Assembly (NCBI GenBank): GCA_016197225.1
Contig: JACPWC010000124.1
Location: forward strand, 1 to 33,636
DNA length: 33,636 nucleotides
Direction of reading: 5' to 3'
Source: Chloroflexota bacterium
GTDB lineage: Bacteria; Chloroflexota; Anaerolineae; Anaerolineales; VGOW01
Shown: positions 7,368 to 16,298 of the stretch, piece after piece
How positions within the stretch are numbered: position 1 is the first letter of the stretch
How the letters are laid out: every line of letters begins with the position of its first letter
Program-made: the position numbers and the translations under genes
Notes under the pieces: generated by a model
The model's input: only the letters and a program-made list of their open reading frames with translations
Told to the model about the DNA's origin: nothing
The model's database searches: none

Positions 7368-8756
7368 GATTTCAAGGGCAAAAACGGCCATGTGAGGGAT
7401 GCCAACCTCGCAAAGCGGCCCGGTCTGAAATACCAGTTTCAGCTTCTCGTCAGAAATGAAAGCCGGGCACCAACCCGGATAATTGATGAAATACTTTGCG
7501 CCGCTACTTTGCACAAAAGCCCACAATCGAGAGTCGTTGCCTACGTACGGAATGACTTCTGGCGAGACCAGTCCGGCTAAATCTACCAACTGTACATCAG
7601 CAAAATAGCCCAGCGCGCCAATATCATGAGCGGCTATCAACGTGCCGGGCGAAATGTTGGACGCTACCCACTTCGCCGTTGCCGCCATCTCGCTGTTGAT
7701 GATCCGGTTATCGGCGATTAATGCGCGCAGGCCGATGAGCCAAAATGCAATGGCGACGACGCCCACCGTTAGCACCCATGCCCGGCTGACCACCCGCCGC
7801 CACAGCGTGGACGTCGTCACTTGCACCCAATCCCCCGCCCCGCCTCCACCCACGACGATGAGAATCGGAATGACGGGAATCAAATAACGCCCATGCTGAT
7901 AAGTCACCGGCAGGCGTAACGCATAAGCCACTAAGAAGGTGGTCGCCCAACCCAACATCAGCAGGCGCTGGCGATCTTTGGTGAACAGGCCCGGCCACAA
8001 CAACGCCAGCGTGCCCACGAAGGGCGCCGAGAAAATTGAAAGAAGCCTTTGCCACAATGGAAGCTCACGCAGGATTGCGTACTCGGCCTGCTTGGCAAAA
8101 AACGTGTTCGGCCAGACCTGACCGCTCAAGGCAAAGTTGAAGAGAAAGTAGGGGATGACAACAACAGCGGCCCCGACTACAAATGAGGCCAATTGCCTGA
8201 GGCGGCCTCCCCTAACCCAGATCACCAACGCTACAAACGGCAACAACGTCAACCCGTCCGGCCTCGTCCAAACTGCCAACCCGATCAACATTCCAGCCAA
8301 AGCGTGGGAGCGGGTTGCGCCCGCAACTGCCGCGAGCCATGCTCCCAGCGTCAACGCGCAAAATAAGGCGGTCTCCATTCCAGAAGCCGCTGCCCAAACC
8401 AGGTGCCACTCGATTGCCGCCAGCGCCCCAAGGTAGAACGAGTTGCCAACTCGCCCCACAAGCCAGGCTGTCACGCCGAGCAAGACCGAATTGAGGCCCA
8501 GCGTCCACCAGGCGTAATCAATTCGCAAAGCGTAACCGAGCGCCAGCAACATCGTCCACAGCGGTGAGGTTGACCCGGCCGACGGTTGCCCCAGAATGAA
8601 TGCCCACTGGCCATGCCAACCCAAATTACGCGCATACGTTTGATGTATCCAGGCGTCGTCCAGCGGGAAGCCAACGGCGCCCGCCGCCCACGCGGCGGCG
8701 GCGTACCCGACAGCAGAGGCCACTCCCAAACCAATCAACGCCCAATCTCTCTTCAT
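7362..8756 (-). CDS. GT-C membrane glycosyltransferase-like protein, DDAW type
   Basis: This is a 464-residue polytopic membrane protein. The first membrane segment is followed by an acidic motif (FPLDDAWIHQTYARNL, Asp33/Asp34), where GT-C transferases of the GT39/ArnT group carry a catalytic Asp. About ten more hydrophobic segments follow. The soluble C-terminal part (from about residue 365) contains AAHDIGALGYFADVQLVDLAG and LVSPEVIPY, shared with the plus-strand gene at 25468-27081. It is likely to transfer a sugar from a polyprenyl-phosphate donor outside the membrane; donor and acceptor are unknown. It is the last gene of the 11-gene operon; its ATG overlaps the stop of the preceding gene by four bases (ATGA). 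No enzyme of this exact subgroup is recognised. Confidence 0.75.
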   Translation of the reverse strand: MKRDWALIGLGVASAVGYAAAAWAAGAVGFPLDDAWIHQTYARNLGWHGQWAFILGQPSAGSTSPLWTMLLALGYALRIDYAWWTLGLNSVLLGVTAWLVGRVGNSFYLGALAAIEWHLVWAAASGMETALFCALTLGAWLAAVAGATRSHALAGMLIGLAVWTRPDGLTLLPFVALVIWVRGGRLRQLASFVVGAAVVVIPYFLFNFALSGQVWPNTFFAKQAEYAILRELPLWQRLLSIFSAPFVGTLALLWPGLFTKDRQRLLMLGWATTFLVAYALRLPVTYQHGRYLIPVIPILIVVGGGGAGDWVQVTTSTLWRRVVSRAWVLTVGVVAIAFWLIGLRALIADNRIINSEMAATAKWVASNISPGTLIAAHDIGALGYFADVQLVDLAGLVSPEVIPYVGNDSRLWAFVQSSGAKYFINYPGWCPAFISDEKLKLVFQTGPLCEVGIPHMAVFALEIR

Positions 8757-10276
8757 CGTATGACCTCAAACAATTTCACATCGCCTTCGCGCCTGATCAA
8801 TCGAAGCCACTCTGTGCCATCATTTTCATACAGCGGAATTAAGCCGGGCGTGATATTTTGATCCATGACGATGTAGCGGACGTTGAATTGATCGGCGAGG
8901 GCGATCACGGTGTCCCCGTCACCGTTGGGCAACGGGATGCCGGGATGGCCCGTCGCAACCCACACGCCCGGCGGGTTGTTGCTCATCACCACTGCCTCCC
9001 GAGGCAGATCGCGCAGGAGGGCAAACATCGAATCTTCGCCCGATCCGCTCAGGCGTGGAATTGTCAAAGCAAGGGTAAGCGTGGCCGCAAGCGCAACGAC
9101 GAGGACGGTGAAATTGCGCTTGGCAACTTCGGGCTTCCAGTGTTTGAGGCGGGCGGCGATCCAATCAATCGTGGCGTCCAGCCCGATGAGGGCCGCCGGA
9201 AAATAAAATGGCATCAGCGCCGCCCCAGAGTGAAATAGGCCGCCTCGCATGCCTGGAAGGCTGAAGGCGAACGTCATCGCCGCGTACAGCAAAACCGCAT
9301 ACAGTGTCACGATTCGATAGAGCATGTGCTTCCGCAATTGCCACAAGCCAATGGCGATCAGCGGTGTGAGGAAAATCATTCCCTGCACGGCGACGATGGT
9401 TTGGAGATTGGAAATTAGAGATTGAAGTTTGCCGTCGAGAATCACGCTCCAGTCCGCCGCAAAATATCGCGCCGGAGTCAAGTTTGGCGGGTAGTTGAAG
9501 ATGTCGTTATATTCAATCAACCACAATGTTCCCGCCCCGCCCACGCCGAACGGCGAGCCAGCAACAATGAAGTTGCGGATGAACCAGGGGAGCATGACGA
9601 GCAGGTAGCCGACAACGACGGATGACGAATGACGAATGACGAATGACCGTCCCTTGCCGCCGAACAACTCCTGACCAATTGTCCACAAGACTAAGAGCAA
9701 CAACACCAACACCCCATCCGCCCGCGTGAGGTGCGCCAGCCCGGCGCACGCCCCCGCCGCAATAACTAACCTCCAATCCCCAATCTCCAATCCTCGCCAC
9801 AAGGCGACAAAAGTTAAACTGACCACGACCGCATACAGCGCAAACGAGTCCGTCGTTCCCCAGTAGATTGCATAGAAGCCGCAAAAGATGGCAAGCAGTC
9901 CGGCGGCGAGGGCATGACGGCGGAGGCCGGTGGTGAGTAGTGAACAGTGATAAGTGATCAGTGGGAGGAGGCTGGCGATGAGGATGAGCGGCAGGCGCGC
10001 CGCCGCGAACGACTGCCCAAAAGCCATCATCGAGAGTGCGGCAATGATGGAGGTAAGCGGCATCCAGTATAGATGGCTGGGTTGAGGTAATGCCGTTGGG
10101 TTGCCAAGATAATTCCACAAATACGGCTCAGTGAAGCCCTCCCCACTCGCCAGCCGCAACGCGCCGCCGAAATAATAGGCATCGTCCACGTACCACGGCC
10201 CGGAGACGAACGAGGCGAGGGCAAAATTGAAGATCAACGCCAGGAAGAAGAGGAAGAAAAGATCGCGGCGAGGCAT
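8753..10276 (-). CDS. GT39/ArnT-like membrane glycosyltransferase with four intragenic heptad repeat arrays
   Basis: This is a 507-residue polytopic membrane protein. The N-terminal segment is followed by WYVDDAYYFGGALRLASGEGF (Asp31/Asp32), the GT-C acidic motif, and many hydrophobic segments. A soluble C-terminal domain of about 110 residues includes MSNNPPGVWVATGHPG and FNVRYIVMDQN, a form common in this group. The gene is unusual in holding four arrays of 7-base tandem units (9403-9430, 9617-9651, 9771-9791, 9936-9963). These encode polar, odd stretches such as LLPLITYHCSLLTTGL, EIGDWRLVIAAG, FVIRHSSSVV and LQSLISNLQT in loops or between membrane segments. It sits 12 bases after the preceding gene and overlaps the next by ATGA. 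Function is inferred from family only. Confidence 0.78.
   Translation of the reverse strand: MPRRDLFFLFFLALIFNFALASFVSGPWYVDDAYYFGGALRLASGEGFTEPYLWNYLGNPTALPQPSHLYWMPLTSIIAALSMMAFGQSFAAARLPLILIASLLPLITYHCSLLTTGLRRHALAAGLLAIFCGFYAIYWGTTDSFALYAVVVSLTFVALWRGLEIGDWRLVIAAGACAGLAHLTRADGVLVLLLLVLWTIGQELFGGKGRSFVIRHSSSVVVGYLLVMLPWFIRNFIVAGSPFGVGGAGTLWLIEYNDIFNYPPNLTPARYFAADWSVILDGKLQSLISNLQTIVAVQGMIFLTPLIAIGLWQLRKHMLYRIVTLYAVLLYAAMTFAFSLPGMRGGLFHSGAALMPFYFPAALIGLDATIDWIAARLKHWKPEVAKRNFTVLVVALAATLTLALTIPRLSGSGEDSMFALLRDLPREAVVMSNNPPGVWVATGHPGIPLPNGDGDTVIALADQFNVRYIVMDQNITPGLIPLYENDGTEWLRLIRREGDVKLFEVIR
9403..9430. repeat. Heptanucleotide array, GGAGATT family (4 units)
   Basis: Consecutive 7-base units GGAGATT, GGAAATT, AGAGATT and GAAGTTT lie inside the GT-C gene 8753-10276. 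They belong to the same family as the array at 9771-9791, but in the opposite orientation. Confidence 0.8.
9617..9651. repeat. Heptanucleotide array, GACGAAT family (3 perfect + 2 degenerate units)
   Basis: The units are GACGGAT, then GACGAAT three times without mismatch at 9624-9644, then GACCGTC. This is the most regular array in the window and so the best candidate for slippage. It lies in the GT-C gene 8753-10276. Confidence 0.9.
9771..9791. repeat. Heptanucleotide array, CTCCAAT family (3 units)
   Basis: Units CTCCAAT, CCCCAAT and CTCCAAT. Read on the other strand it gives ATTGGAG units like those at 9403-9430. It lies inside the GT-C gene 8753-10276. Confidence 0.8.
9936..9963. repeat. 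Heptanucleotide array, AxxAGTG family (4 units)
   Basis: Units AGTAGTG, AACAGTG, ATAAGTG and ATCAGTG all end in AGTG or TAGTG. It lies inside the GT-C gene 8753-10276. Confidence 0.8.
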
Positions 10277-10288
10277 CGAGCGTTACCT

Positions 10289-11788
10289 TCAACGCTTCAC
10301 GAACTCATAGACACGCAAGTCGCCAACATGGGTCGTGTTGCGCAAGGCATATTGCGACTCTAACCACGCCAAATGCGGATGTTGCTCCGGCGTAGCCTCC
10401 TCAATCGCCCGATCAAAGATGACGAACCACACCCGCCCCGCTCCTCGTGTCGCCGCCTCTGCATCATTCACCGCAAACAGCCCCAGCACCTTTTGCGTTG
10501 GCAGGGCCAGCGTGTCACTGCCCGAACCAGGCGGGTCGGCGAGAAACGATTGCGCCAGCGCGCGATCATAATAGTGCATTGGCAAAAACGTGAGCTTGTT
10601 GCTGTGCAGAATCACATCACCCGGCCCGGCGCTTTGCCGGAGGAAGGCGACAGCGGCTGGAAAGTCCGGGCGTGGGAATCGGGCGAAGGTGTAGTGCGCC
10701 CACAGCCCGGCGATGGCCGTAACTGCCAGCAGGCCGCCCAACACGATACGGATCAAGGTCGGCATCGCCGCCTCTGCCAGCAACCAGCCAAGCGCGATGG
10801 AATACGTCAACGAAGCAGGCAGGAGCGCGCGTTGAATGTAAACAGGCTGATAGAGTGAGGCCAGGAACAACAAAAGCGGCGTGCCGACAGCCAAAGCCGT
10901 CAGCCACAGCGCGTTTTTTGTTGAAGCTTCCCGCCGCTGTTTAAGAATTTGCCATCCCAGAAAAACAGGCAATACAACAGCTGTGAACAAAGCCAATGGC
11001 AACAAAGCTCGCGCCGCCACCAATTCCTCTCCGGCATGATAGACCAACAAGGTCTGCAGAAGCGTCACAAAATCGGGGCGCGTTACCCAGTAGGCCTGTT
11101 GAAGTTTGGCGAACTGCCCCGGCAGGTTGAGGAACCAGGGCAACCACAAAGCAAAGGCCGCCACGCCCGCCGCCGCCATTTTCGCAAATACTTTCGGGCG
11201 GCGCAAGGTGCTCAACCCAAACGCCAGCAGGAAGAACGCCGCCAGGTTTTGCATATACACCGCCAGCGCGGCACTCAGAGCAAGGCCAAGCCAATTGCGT
11301 ATTTGGTATTGCGTATTCCGTGCCGCGTAGAGGAAAAAGAGGACAGTGAGGGCGCAGAACAACGTCAACGGCGCATACATTCGAGTCTCTTGCACGTAAT
11401 ACACCTGAAACGGTGAAACCGCCACAATCAACATCCCGACAGTGGCGGCCCAACCGTTGAACAATCGCCGCCCAATCGCGTAAGCAACGGCCACCGTCAG
11501 CAATCCGGCAAACACGGACAGCAGTCTGGCAGAAAATGGCGACCCTCCAAAGACCTGCATCCAACCCTTGAGGGCAGTGTAATAAGCAACTGGGTGAACG
11601 TCGGACGCCGCGCCCGCAACTGGCGTGAGCGTGCCAGCCAGCATGGCGCTAAAACCCTTCTCGGCAAACAGCACGGCAAACGCTTCGTCGTACCACAGCG
11701 GGCGCGTGTTGAGGGCGACCGAGCGCAAGGTGAACGCCAGCAACAAAACGCCGAACGGCAAAATTCTACGGCCCATCTTGCACTTCAT
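10289..11788 (-). CDS. ArnT/GT39-like membrane glycosyltransferase
   Basis: This is a 499-residue polytopic membrane protein of the ArnT/PMT (GT39/GT83) type. The first segment is followed by RPLWYDEAFAVLFAEKG with the Asp34-Glu35 pair typical of ArnT-like enzymes, then DVHPVAYYTALKGWMQVFG and SPFSARLLSVFAGLLTVA. The second loop has a YVQETRMYA motif (compare YSQEARMY in family members). About ten to twelve membrane segments and a C-terminal soluble region follow. A heptad array at 11294-11321 encodes the polar stretch AARNTQYQIRNW. The start overlaps the stop of the preceding gene by 23 bases; an in-frame ATG four codons later (11776) is a possible alternative. Donor is probably a polyprenyl-phosphate sugar; acceptor unknown. 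Confidence 0.85.
   Translation of the reverse strand: MKCKMGRRILPFGVLLLAFTLRSVALNTRPLWYDEAFAVLFAEKGFSAMLAGTLTPVAGAASDVHPVAYYTALKGWMQVFGGSPFSARLLSVFAGLLTVAVAYAIGRRLFNGWAATVGMLIVAVSPFQVYYVQETRMYAPLTLFCALTVLFFLYAARNTQYQIRNWLGLALSAALAVYMQNLAAFFLLAFGLSTLRRPKVFAKMAAAGVAAFALWLPWFLNLPGQFAKLQQAYWVTRPDFVTLLQTLLVYHAGEELVAARALLPLALFTAVVLPVFLGWQILKQRREASTKNALWLTALAVGTPLLLFLASLYQPVYIQRALLPASLTYSIALGWLLAEAAMPTLIRIVLGGLLAVTAIAGLWAHYTFARFPRPDFPAAVAFLRQSAGPGDVILHSNKLTFLPMHYYDRALAQSFLADPPGSGSDTLALPTQKVLGLFAVNDAEAATRGAGRVWFVIFDRAIEEATPEQHPHLAWLESQYALRNTTHVGDLRVYEFVKR
11294..11321. repeat. Heptanucleotide array, ATTGCGT family (4 units)
   Basis: Units ATTGCGT, ATTTGGT, ATTGCGT and ATTCCGT, followed by a more degenerate GCCGCGT. 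It lies inside the GT-C gene 10289-11788. The same family occurs at 19210-19237 and, inverted, at the start of the array 26096-26144. Confidence 0.8.
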
Positions 11789-13400
11789 AAATAGTCGTCA
11801 GCTCATTCGTAAAAACTGGTTGCAAAAAAACGGGCGGTTGAAAACCGCCAAGCTCTTTTTCTACCGGGCCGTAGAATACGTAGCGACAGGCGCAGGCGGC
11901 CAGCACGGCTCGCCGCTCGTCGTCGGTCATTGGCCCGCCAAAGAACTTTGCCGCCTGCTCTACCTTCAGCGTGTAATAAGCCGTCTCAATTGGATGGCCC
12001 AGGTAAACTCGATGCCCGATTCGGGCCGGGATAAGATTGCCGGTTCGCTCGGCTGAAAATACAACGTCCTGCCAGTCAGAATTTTGGCCTAGCCAGTCAA
12101 TGGCCTGAGTCACATCTGCCGAAACAAAAATCTTTGGCGAACGAGCCAGGGCTGGCAATGCGCCGCCAAACGTAAGATAAAGTGTTGACTGAGCGGAAAA
12201 GACGACGACAAGAATGATGAGTAGCCCACGCGCCCGCCGGTAAGGGTAGCCGACTCTGGCCAACCACTGTTTGAGGCCGTTCAACCGTCGTAGCTGAGGC
12301 AAGAGGCCATTGCCCAAGCCAATGGCGGCTAACACGGCCAGCGGCCCCATCACACCTTCGGTGAAGCGGCGCTGGAAATTTGTCGGCAGATAGATCAGAA
12401 TCATCACGGCAATGATCCAGGCCAATAACAAACGCCCTTCCCCCGACCGGCGGCGAATGACATGCCACGCGCCCCAGACCGCCAACGCGCCGGGCAGGCC
12501 CACGCCCAAAAGATAGTAAATTGGCGGCGGAGAAGAGATGAATTGTTGATTTTGCCTGGCAAAGCTTTGCCACACTGGGTGACGAAAGACAGTGGCCGAA
12601 TAAATAAGTAAGGGCAAATGAACGGCAACGAGCGCGGCCAGACTCCAAAATTCGCGCCACACCAATCTGCGCTTACTCAACCAACCCCAGACAACATATC
12701 CCGCCAATCCCAAATCCACGATCAGCGGCGCAAAAGGTTGAATGGCTTGAACCATCACGATTGTCACCAGTCCGACGACTAGCCATCGCTGATCGCCCTT
12801 TTGCCAAAAAACAAGAAAAGATAGCGCCGTTGTCCACATCAACGCGAAGACTGCTGAAAAGTGTGGAAAGACCATGAGGCTGAAGAAGCCATAAAGATCG
12901 ATCAGCCAGAAATCAAGGGCGACTACGTCGCGGTCCGGTTGCCAGCCGAAGATCAACATCAGCCAACCCAGCCCGGAACCGAGAGCGAAGACGAGGAACG
13001 CAATGCGCCGCAAGGCAACTGACCACAAGAAGCGCGCAGCAAACGCGTACATAGTGAACAAGGCCCACAGGCCAAATAGCCAACGCGCCATTTCGAACAA
13101 CGCCGGCGGCGGCAGAGGCAAGATGCGACCCGCCTGCCCAACGGCAATGTAAAACGTCTTGACGTAGGCTTGAGGAATTATTTCCGACGAATGCAGAAGC
13201 GGATACTGCCACGAACCGCGCAAGCCGGTTTGGATGCTGGCCAAGTGGACGTTGTAATCGGGGAAGTCGTACACAGCGCCGATGAAAACTTGATCCGGGG
13301 TTTGGCTAATGTAGCCGGCAATGATCGGCGCTGACGATATCAGCAGAACCAGAAGGCTGGTCATAACCACCCAGACCTTTTCAGAGCGCTTCACAGACAT
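11766..13400 (-). CDS. Uncharacterised polytopic membrane protein, GT-C-like (paralogue A)
   Basis: This is a 544-residue protein with about ten membrane segments and no close named relative that I recognise. The first outer loop has GAVYDFPDYNVHLASIQTGLRGSW (Asp48), followed by HSSEIIPQAYVKTFYIAVGQ. It is clearly homologous along its length to the next upstream gene (13450-15093). Shared features are an Asp-x-Asn-Val-x-Leu-Ala core, a GSGLGWLM segment, a QRRF motif near residue 345, and a C-terminal CRYVFYGPVEKELGGF (the paralogue has CRFLFYGPAERQLGAF). The overall plan (acidic first loop, many segments, soluble C-terminus) suggests a GT-C transferase, but the usual Asp-Glu pair is absent. 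It is separated from its paralogue by 49 bases. Confidence 0.7.
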   Translation of the reverse strand: MSVKRSEKVWVVMTSLLVLLISSAPIIAGYISQTPDQVFIGAVYDFPDYNVHLASIQTGLRGSWQYPLLHSSEIIPQAYVKTFYIAVGQAGRILPLPPPALFEMARWLFGLWALFTMYAFAARFLWSVALRRIAFLVFALGSGLGWLMLIFGWQPDRDVVALDFWLIDLYGFFSLMVFPHFSAVFALMWTTALSFLVFWQKGDQRWLVVGLVTIVMVQAIQPFAPLIVDLGLAGYVVWGWLSKRRLVWREFWSLAALVAVHLPLLIYSATVFRHPVWQSFARQNQQFISSPPPIYYLLGVGLPGALAVWGAWHVIRRRSGEGRLLLAWIIAVMILIYLPTNFQRRFTEGVMGPLAVLAAIGLGNGLLPQLRRLNGLKQWLARVGYPYRRARGLLIILVVVFSAQSTLYLTFGGALPALARSPKIFVSADVTQAIDWLGQNSDWQDVVFSAERTGNLIPARIGHRVYLGHPIETAYYTLKVEQAAKFFGGPMTDDERRAVLAACACRYVFYGPVEKELGGFQPPVFLQPVFTNELTTIYEVQDGP

Positions 13401-13449
13401 GATAATAAATCAGCCTGACACGAATCGGATGGACGGTGACACGCAAGGT

Positions 13450-15093
13450 TCACCGCTGAGGTCTTAGTTCGTAAATTTCCACATTCGAGGTGGAAAAGGC
13501 AAATTTAAGATAAGGGGCTGTGGCCGGGTCGAAAGCCCCCAACTGACGTTCGGCAGGGCCATAGAACAAAAAGCGACAACCCATTGAGCGAACGAATTGT
13601 TCTCGCCGGGCATTGCTCGTACCAGCATCGAATATCTGAAAGACGGCATCCTGCTTGGCATAGAAATCTATCGTCAAATTCCAATGGCCGATGCAAGTGC
13701 GCGCTCCGCTGCGAGCTGAAATGTAATTCCCAGTTTCGTAAGCGGCAAGCGTTAAATCGTCAACATGGGATTCGCGGCCAAGCCAGTCGGCGGCTTGGGC
13801 AACACCGGCAGGCACAAACATTGCTGGCGAACGAAACCAGGCCGAAAGGGTATAGCCTGTCACCAGCAAAATATTGGAGATCGCGGCCAGGGCCAGTATC
13901 AGATTTATCATCAGTAATCTGAAGCGTCGCGGGTGATAACGCCGCGCCAGCCACCGGGAAAAACGGGAGCGTTTCAATGCCGGCAATACAACTGCGGTCA
14001 GGCCAATTCCGGCCAAACCGGCCAATGGAACTTGCAAGCCCATAATGAACCGTCGTTGGATTTGCACCGGCGCATAAAGCATTACCCCGCCTATGATCAA
14101 CCAGGCTACTAACGGCAACTCGGGCAAGCGCATTCTTCGCAACACGCATACCAGCCCGAAACAGGCCAGCAAACTGCTAACTCCAAAACCCAGGGCATAG
14201 TATTGGAATGGAGGCGACAGGGTAATGTCTTGCCGCGCCAGCGCCGCAAATACAGAGTCGGTCCGAAGCGCAAAAGCATAGTAGAGCGCAACTGGAGCAA
14301 CCCCGGCGCCTGCCGCACCCAATACGCTGAAAATCGTAACGGCACGCTCTCGCCTCTTCCATGCAAGCAGGATGGCACAGACAAAAGCTATGATCCCTGC
14401 CCCGGGGACGATTTTGGGATGTACCACAGTCAGCGCCAATCCTACGCCAAAGGCAATCAATAGCAATTTGGGTTTCGGCGAAAACGCAGAGCGGTGAATG
14501 CTTGTGAGCAGGGTCAACATTAGCGCCCAGGCGATTGCAAAGTGCGGCACAAGCAGGATCGAGAAAAACGCGAAAGCATCCATCAACCACAAATCGATCC
14601 CGGAGATACCTTCAGGGCCGACCGGCATTACAACCTGCATCAACCAGCCAAGGCCCGACCCGATACACACCAGTAAGTAGGCAATCTTCCGCGCCGCCCG
14701 CCAGGCGACATGCGCCGACAGATAATCATAGGCGGCCCACAACATCCACAAGCCGCCCAAGCCGCGCGCTAAATGATAACCAACCATCGGTGACAAACCC
14801 GAGACTCGGCTGATCTGCCCCAGTACAATGTAAAACTCATACAGGAACATAGGCGAATGCGCCTCTACCGAATAAGGCAAGGTCATCAACCAGGCGCCGC
14901 GCCAGCCTTGTTGTAGGATGGCCAGATAAACGTTAGCATCTATTGAATTGAAAAGAGTGCCGGTGAACCTAAGCTCTGAAGTTTGCCGATACCATCCCGC
15001 CAGATAAGGCACATAGGTTATGGCGACAGTGATAAGCGCCACTTTTATGACCCACCATCGTTCTTTTGAGCGCGATGTGCTTGAAAGTTTCAC
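13450..15093 (-). CDS. Uncharacterised polytopic membrane protein, GT-C-like (paralogue B)
   Basis: This is a 547-residue membrane protein and tandem paralogue of 11766-13400. The frame is open up to 15249, but GTG at 15093 is preferred: it overlaps the stop of the preceding gene as GTGA and gives an N-terminus that aligns with the paralogue. The first outer loop reads GTLFNSIDANVYLAILQQGWRGAW (Asp52), then LYEFYIVLGQISR. A GSGLGWLM segment, an IQRRFIMGLQVPLAGLAG region and a C-terminal soluble domain (YETGNYISARSGARTCIGHW, CRFLFYGPAERQLGAF) follow. Function is unknown; GT-C fold membership is inferred from topology and operon context. Confidence 0.7.
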   Translation of the reverse strand: MKLSSTSRSKERWWVIKVALITVAITYVPYLAGWYRQTSELRFTGTLFNSIDANVYLAILQQGWRGAWLMTLPYSVEAHSPMFLYEFYIVLGQISRVSGLSPMVGYHLARGLGGLWMLWAAYDYLSAHVAWRAARKIAYLLVCIGSGLGWLMQVVMPVGPEGISGIDLWLMDAFAFFSILLVPHFAIAWALMLTLLTSIHRSAFSPKPKLLLIAFGVGLALTVVHPKIVPGAGIIAFVCAILLAWKRRERAVTIFSVLGAAGAGVAPVALYYAFALRTDSVFAALARQDITLSPPFQYYALGFGVSSLLACFGLVCVLRRMRLPELPLVAWLIIGGVMLYAPVQIQRRFIMGLQVPLAGLAGIGLTAVVLPALKRSRFSRWLARRYHPRRFRLLMINLILALAAISNILLVTGYTLSAWFRSPAMFVPAGVAQAADWLGRESHVDDLTLAAYETGNYISARSGARTCIGHWNLTIDFYAKQDAVFQIFDAGTSNARREQFVRSMGCRFLFYGPAERQLGAFDPATAPYLKFAFSTSNVEIYELRPQR

Positions 15094-16298
15094 AGGTGGA
15101 TTGTGTTCCGACGATACATCATCAATCCTAATAACAATCCAAACGGCAGGGGCAAATACACCGGCCATTGCTCCTCCCGCCCCTGGACTGTAACTACAAA
15201 CACAACCCACATGCCAACTAGAAGCACAATTTCGGTCAGAGCGATCCATAAATGGGCTTTTGGGCCATAAGCTCGGGCGGCCAAGACAAAGAGGTAAATC
15301 AGCGCCGGTAACATCATCACGTAATTGGTTGTCGCCGTTCGAGTCACAATCAGGTTCGTCGCCACCAGCGTCAGGGCCAGCACCCAGTCAAACCGCCCGC
15401 CATCGTCGCGGCGGACGCCCCACCATTCCCATATAAGCCAGACTGTCAGAATCGTCACGAGCGCCCATTCTACCGGCTGGCCCAGAAAAGGGAAAACCGT
15501 TTGCGTCAGAATGTTGATGGGCGAGCCGATATGCGTGTAGTTTGTGTAATCGGCCAGTTGGCGTTGCATGTCGTTCAGCCAGCCCGGCAGGAGCAGGAAG
15601 GAGCCGCCGACCAGGACCGCCATGCTCATCGCCAGTGAAGCCGCCAGCCGCCAGCGCCGGGCCGAGAGACTCCAGAGGCCGAGCAGGGGCAACAGCAGAA
15701 ACGTCATTTGTGGTTTGATAGTCGCCAGAGCCAGGCACACCCCGGCCAGCACGTCTCGCCGCTCTTTGACAGCCCACAACCCGACCGCGATCAACACCGC
15801 CACCACGCCCGCCATCTGCCAGAGAATAATGGTGCGCGCGCCATGATAAAAAATGACGGCCCAGATCACCGTCAACGCCAGCAACCACGACGGCGGCTTC
15901 CATTGATACATTCGCAAACTTACAATCGTGGTAAGGATGAGCGACACTTCCAGAAGCACCATGCCCACCGCTCGCGCCCACTCATAGTTGAGCCAAAGCA
16001 GAGGCAAATAAAAGAACACGGTGTAAAACGGATAGACGAACCGTTGTTTGTCCTCCTCGGGGCGGGCCCGCCGCCCGTAAATCATCTCCTGCGCCCGATC
16101 CGTCACCTCATCGCTGTACGGGTTTAGCCCTTCCGAGAACCAGGCCAACGACCCCACCCAGCGCGGGATTGAATCGTTGCCGCCCGGAAAACGCGCCGTA
16201 AAAAAATCGTGGAGAAAGATGATGTTGCCCAACGCCACAACCACCAGCAACAAACCCGCCGCCAGCCGACTCAACCTTTGTCTATCAACAAGTTTCAT
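15090..16298 (-). CDS. GT87/DUF2029-family membrane glycosyltransferase
   Basis: This is a 402-residue protein of the DUF2029/GT87 group, whose characterised members are mycobacterial mannosyltransferases that use polyprenyl-phosphate mannose. The N-terminal segment is followed by FPGGNDSIPRWVGSLAWFSEGLNPYSDEV, then RFVYPFYTVFFYLPLLWL. The NPY and YP-FF-LP motifs are typical of the family, and IKPQMTFLLLPLLGLW near residue 194 matches the family KPQ motif. About ten membrane segments are seen. It starts with ATG 16298, overlapping the previous stop as TGATG, and its own stop overlaps the GTG start of the next gene. Confidence 0.82.
   Translation of the reverse strand: MKLVDRQRLSRLAAGLLLVVVALGNIIFLHDFFTARFPGGNDSIPRWVGSLAWFSEGLNPYSDEVTDRAQEMIYGRRARPEEDKQRFVYPFYTVFFYLPLLWLNYEWARAVGMVLLEVSLILTTIVSLRMYQWKPPSWLLALTVIWAVIFYHGARTIILWQMAGVVAVLIAVGLWAVKERRDVLAGVCLALATIKPQMTFLLLPLLGLWSLSARRWRLAASLAMSMAVLVGGSFLLLPGWLNDMQRQLADYTNYTHIGSPINILTQTVFPFLGQPVEWALVTILTVWLIWEWWGVRRDDGGRFDWVLALTLVATNLIVTRTATTNYVMMLPALIYLFVLAARAYGPKAHLWIALTEIVLLVGMWVVFVVTVQGREEQWPVYLPLPFGLLLGLMMYRRNTIHL

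Noticed and set aside
9403-9963. CRISPR-like repeats
   Set aside because: Units are seven bases, directly tandem with no spacers, and lie inside an open coding frame.
13434-13455. Six-base inverted repeat at the stop of 13450-15093
   Set aside because: CGGTGA/TCACCG is short, without a T tract, and sits between two genes that look co-transcribed; not a convincing terminator.
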